Assembly: GCA_025938035.1 (NCBI GenBank)
Contig: JAICQE010000053.1
Location: 1-23,217, forward strand
DNA: 23,217 nucleotides
Direction of reading: 5' to 3'
Source: Vicinamibacteria bacterium
Lineage (GTDB): Bacteria; Acidobacteriota; Vicinamibacteria; Vicinamibacterales; UBA2999
Below the pieces are notes generated by a model. The model was given only the letters and a program-made list of their open reading frames with translations. It was not told the DNA's origin and ran no database searches. A program made the position numbers and the translations under genes. Below are positions 21,036 through 23,217 of the stretch, one piece after another (the stretch's first letter is position 1; every line of letters starts with the position of its first letter).

Positions 21036-22010
21036 ATGAAGAAACCATCTGTGCCTGGCGTGAGCGCGGTAATGGCCGTCGCTATGACCACGTTGATTGC
21101 CACGTCGATTGCGGCTGCCCAGCGCGGCCCGGCCGCGCAGCCCAATTACGACGCCTTCTACGAGCTCGGGCCTGATTCCCTCGTCCGCCGCGGTGTGCCG
21201 AAGGGCAAGGTCGCCGGCCCCTTCACGCTGCCGTCCGACGCGTTTCCAGGCGTGGCGCACGACTACTGGGTCTACGTGCCGGCGCAGTACGACGGCAAGA
21301 CCGAGGTCAGCCTCATGGTCTTCAACGACGGCGCCACCTACATGCAGCCCGACGGGTATTACCGCGCCGTCAACGTGCTCGACAACCTGATCTATCGCCG
21401 CGAGCTGCCGGTGATGGTGGCGGCGTTCATCGATCCCGGGAAATTCACGGCCGACGGCCGGTCGAACCGGCAGGCCGAGTACGACCCGGTCACCGATCGC
21501 TATTCGCGCGTGGTTGTCGGCGAACTCCTGCCGAAGCTGTACGCCGAGTACCGGATCTCGCGCGATCCGGATCGCCATGGCATCGCCGGCTGGAGTTCGG
21601 GCGCCATTGCCGCGTTCACGGTGGCCTGGGAGCGGCCCGATCAGTTCCGCAAGGTACTCAGCGGCATCGGCACCTATGTCGATCTCGCCGGCGGGCACGT
21701 GTACCCCGAGAAGGTCATGGCCAGCGAGCGCAAGCCGATCCGCATCTTCATGATCGATGGTCGCAACGACAATCGGGGCCTGAACGCCGACGGTCAGTAC
21801 AATCCGGCGCGCGACTGGTTCTATCAGAACGTACGGCTGAAGGACGCGCTCGTCGCCAAGGGTTACGACGTGAACTACGCCTGGGGCATCGGCGTCCACA
21901 GCCACGACATGGGCGGCGCCATGCTGCCGGAGATGATGCGCTGGCTCTGGCGCGACCAGCCGGTATCCGTGGATCCGCGCGACACCGCCGAACGCTCGTT
22001 CCGCCGGTAG
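21036..22010 (+). CDS. Secreted esterase, alpha/beta-hydrolase (enterochelin-esterase-like)
   Basis: A 324-residue protein with a signal peptide (about 1-29, ending AAAQ). The nucleophile elbow GWSSG lies at 185-189 (Ser187), after RHGIAG. The acid is probably Asp241 (FMIDGRNDN), and the histidine is in GVHSHDMGG (288 or 290). Other features such as [11 protein letters not shown] and VFNDGATY fit the putative-esterase family PF00756/COG2382. It starts 31 bases after the serine hydrolase and is the last gene of the second operon. Ribosome site is weak (GCGAGA). Such enzymes hydrolyse esters, including siderophore or polysaccharide acetyl and feruloyl esters; which one is unknown. Confidence 0.9.
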   Translation: MKKPSVPGVSAVMAVAMTTLIATSIAAAQRGPAAQPNYDAFYELGPDSLVRRGVPKGKVAGPFTLPSDAFPGVAHDYWVYVPAQYDGKTEVSLMVFNDGATYMQPDGYYRAVNVLDNLIYRRELPVMVAAFIDPGKFTADGRSNRQAEYDPVTDRYSRVVVGELLPKLYAEYRISRDPDRHGIAGWSSGAIAAFTVAWERPDQFRKVLSGIGTYVDLAGGHVYPEKVMASERKPIRIFMIDGRNDNRGLNADGQYNPARDWFYQNVRLKDALVAKGYDVNYAWGIGVHSHDMGGAMLPEMMRWLWRDQPVSVDPRDTAERSFRR

Positions 22011-22026
22011 AACGGTCCTCTACTTC

Positions 22027-22728
22027 TTAACGGAACTCTGCGCCACGGCTCCGCCGCCATCGGGTCGCCATGAACACACCAGCGGCCACGAGCAGCACGG
22101 TACCCGGTTCGGGAACTGCCGCCGTCGAGGAGGGGATCGTTCGAAGGTTGTCGAGAGCGATTAACCCAAAGTGTGGGCTGAATGTGATTTGCGCGGAATC
22201 GAATGGGATGGTGCTCTGAATCCCCGCGAACCCTCCGGTGCTGACCGGGTCCGGAGCGCCGTTGAACGAAAGCGATCCGACGGAGGTTGCACCGCTGAAT
22301 AAGGTCACTGTCGTTACGTTCGGGACGGTCGTGGTCGACCCCACTAAGAAACCGTATCCGAATGCATCGAGTAGAGACGGAAACGTCAATGTGACCGTAG
22401 GGTTTCCGGCCACGCCGACCACTGCGATAGCACTTGGCGGGTTGAGGTTGTTCGTGGTCCCGAGGAGATTAGCGATGACCAGGTTGCCCCCGCAGGGAGG
22501 TGAGGGCATCTCGCATCCGGCGCCCCGACTGTACTGAAACAGGATCCCGTCGACGGTCAAGCCGTTGACCAGGGTTCCATCCGGCAGTCCAGAAAAAGTC
22601 GTGAGCGTGGAACCGGGACCAAAGGCGCCGACGGGTATCGAGATTGTCGTCGCCGAGGCCGCAGGCGCGAGAAGGAGTGCGAACGCGAGAACCGTGGATG
22701 AAAGAGGCAGGGCGCGATACGTTGCCAC
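22027..22728 (-). CDS. PEP-CTERM sorted secreted protein
   Basis: A 233-residue protein. It has a signal peptide (about 1-26, ending ASA) and a beta-rich Gly/Thr/Val body with a Cys pair (GCEMPSPPCGG). Near the C-terminus VPEPGTVLLVAAG, a hydrophobic helix and an Arg-rich tail (ATRWRRSR) form a PEP-CTERM sorting signal read by exosortase/archaeosortase systems. No exosortase gene lies in the window. The frame is open from a GTG at 22743, but the GTG at 22728 is chosen because AGGAG lies at 22736-22740, seven bases ahead. The body shows GLPDGTLVNGLTVDGILFQY, a pattern common to such extracellular proteins without known function. Its 3' end faces the esterase gene with only 16 bases between. 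Confidence 0.88.
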   Translation of the reverse strand: MATYRALPLSSTVLAFALLLAPAASATTISIPVGAFGPGSTLTTFSGLPDGTLVNGLTVDGILFQYSRGAGCEMPSPPCGGNLVIANLLGTTNNLNPPSAIAVVGVAGNPTVTLTFPSLLDAFGYGFLVGSTTTVPNVTTVTLFSGATSVGSLSFNGAPDPVSTGGFAGIQSTIPFDSAQITFSPHFGLIALDNLRTIPSSTAAVPEPGTVLLVAAGVFMATRWRRSRGAEFR

Positions 22729-22852
22729 GTGTGATCTCCTCACGAGAGGGCATCGCGTCCGTCCTCGACGGATGCAGTCCGATGGCGAGCCTAGTGAAAG
22801 GACCTTACCTAAGCAAGCTGTGCAACAGTTTGTGGCTCGACAGCGGTACGAC

Positions 22853-23217
22853 TTATTGCTCCGAATTGAACGCGGCCAGCGAGAAGAGCCTGCTCGACGA
22901 TTCGTGTGACGGAAGCGGCGCGAACGCGAACCGCTTCATCGCCTCGGTCCCCCACAGCGTCCCGACGCCGACCAGGAGCTGGAGGTCCATGCGGACCGCG
23001 TCTGGAAGAACGGTCTCCGTGACCGCCCGCTTCAGTTCCTCGCAGCTCGCCTCACTCACACGAACGTTCTGGCGACCGATTCGCACCAGGTGATCCGGGA
23101 TCGGCGACGCCTGGACCAGCGTCTCCAGGATTCGGCTGCGCCAGTCCTCCGACAGCTGCGCAAACACGGAGCGGAACCACACGGTGCCGAGAAGCTTTCG
23201 AACCTCGGTACAGTTGA
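22853..23217 (-). CDS. Unrecognised protein, C-terminal part (runs off window end)
   Basis: The frame has no stop from the window edge at 23217 down to the stop at 22853, giving at least 121 residues; a GTG at 23182 could also be a start but has no good ribosome site. The sequence is largely helical, with the stretches FAQLSEDWRSRILETLVQ, RIGRQNVRVSEASCEELKRAV and MDLQLLVGVGTLWGTEAMKRF. I do not recognise a family. It has no signal peptide or membrane segment in the visible part. Base composition is that of neighbouring coding sequence. The opposite strand also has an open frame (22644-23093) but with less protein-like composition. Confidence 0.5.
   Translation of the reverse strand, partial: NCTEVRKLLGTVWFRSVFAQLSEDWRSRILETLVQASPIPDHLVRIGRQNVRVSEASCEELKRAVTETVLPDAVRMDLQLLVGVGTLWGTEAMKRFAFAPLPSHESSSRLFSLAAFNSEQ

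Noticed and set aside
19999..21039. 346-codon plus-strand frame over the serine hydrolase
   Set aside because: Arg-rich shadow of a gene with intact SxxK, YSN and HSG motifs in the other frame.
22759..22771. Hairpin CCGTC-CTC-GACGG as a terminator
   Set aside because: The 5-bp stem is short, lies about 80 bases after the nearest upstream stop and has no T-tract, so chance is a sufficient explanation.

Overview
The window reads as a chromosomal piece of a GC-rich soil or sediment bacterium, most likely an Acidobacteriota member of the Vicinamibacteria/Solibacter type. This is inferred from gene content: two TIGR03435 proteins (a family expanded in Solibacter-like genomes), a DUF1592-type cytochrome protein next to a DUF1552 protein, a GTG-started winged-helix/TPR regulator, YtrA-like GntR/ABC operons, a PEP-CTERM protein and a large secreted M16 peptidase. 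No rRNA, tRNA, CRISPR array, prophage or transposase gene was seen.

Layout. 1-2949 (minus): a Tat-exported DUF1552 protein, cut by the window edge, downstream of its DUF1592-family c-type cytochrome partner. 3108-5937: a plus-strand TIGR03435 protein converges on a minus-strand pair (a second TIGR03435 protein and a TPM-domain membrane protein whose start overlaps the end of the first). 6090-13828 (minus): one compact operon of five genes in the order GntR regulator, ABC ATPase, permease, paralogous permease and M16 zinc peptidase, with a promoter and possible operator ahead of the GntR gene and a hairpin after the peptidase stop. 13994-15874 (minus): a membrane-anchored winged-helix regulator with TPR repeats. 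15875-16169: a divergent intergenic region holding an 85-bp cloverleaf-like palindromic element. 16170-16718 (plus): an unrecognised secreted protein. 16824-22010 (plus): a second GntR, ABC ATPase, permease block continuing without a gap into a class C beta-lactamase-fold serine hydrolase and a GWSSG esterase. 22027-22728 (minus): a PEP-CTERM protein. 22853-23217 (minus): the C-terminal part of an unrecognised protein.

How it fits together. The two largest units share one plan: a short YtrA-like GntR repressor opens the operon, an ABC ATPase and large multi-spanning permease(s) follow, and the last gene or genes encode secreted hydrolases. Spacings are tight (ABC stop and permease start share GTGA, permease stop and hydrolase start share ATGA), so co-expression is well supported. 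The substrate is not visible. An envelope-stress or antibiotic-response efflux role is the family-based guess. The most unusual items are the repeated transporter-plus-hydrolase layout, the tandem permeases with near-identical gene ends, the cloverleaf repeat, and the perfect inverted repeat that overlaps the apparent start of the second GntR gene.
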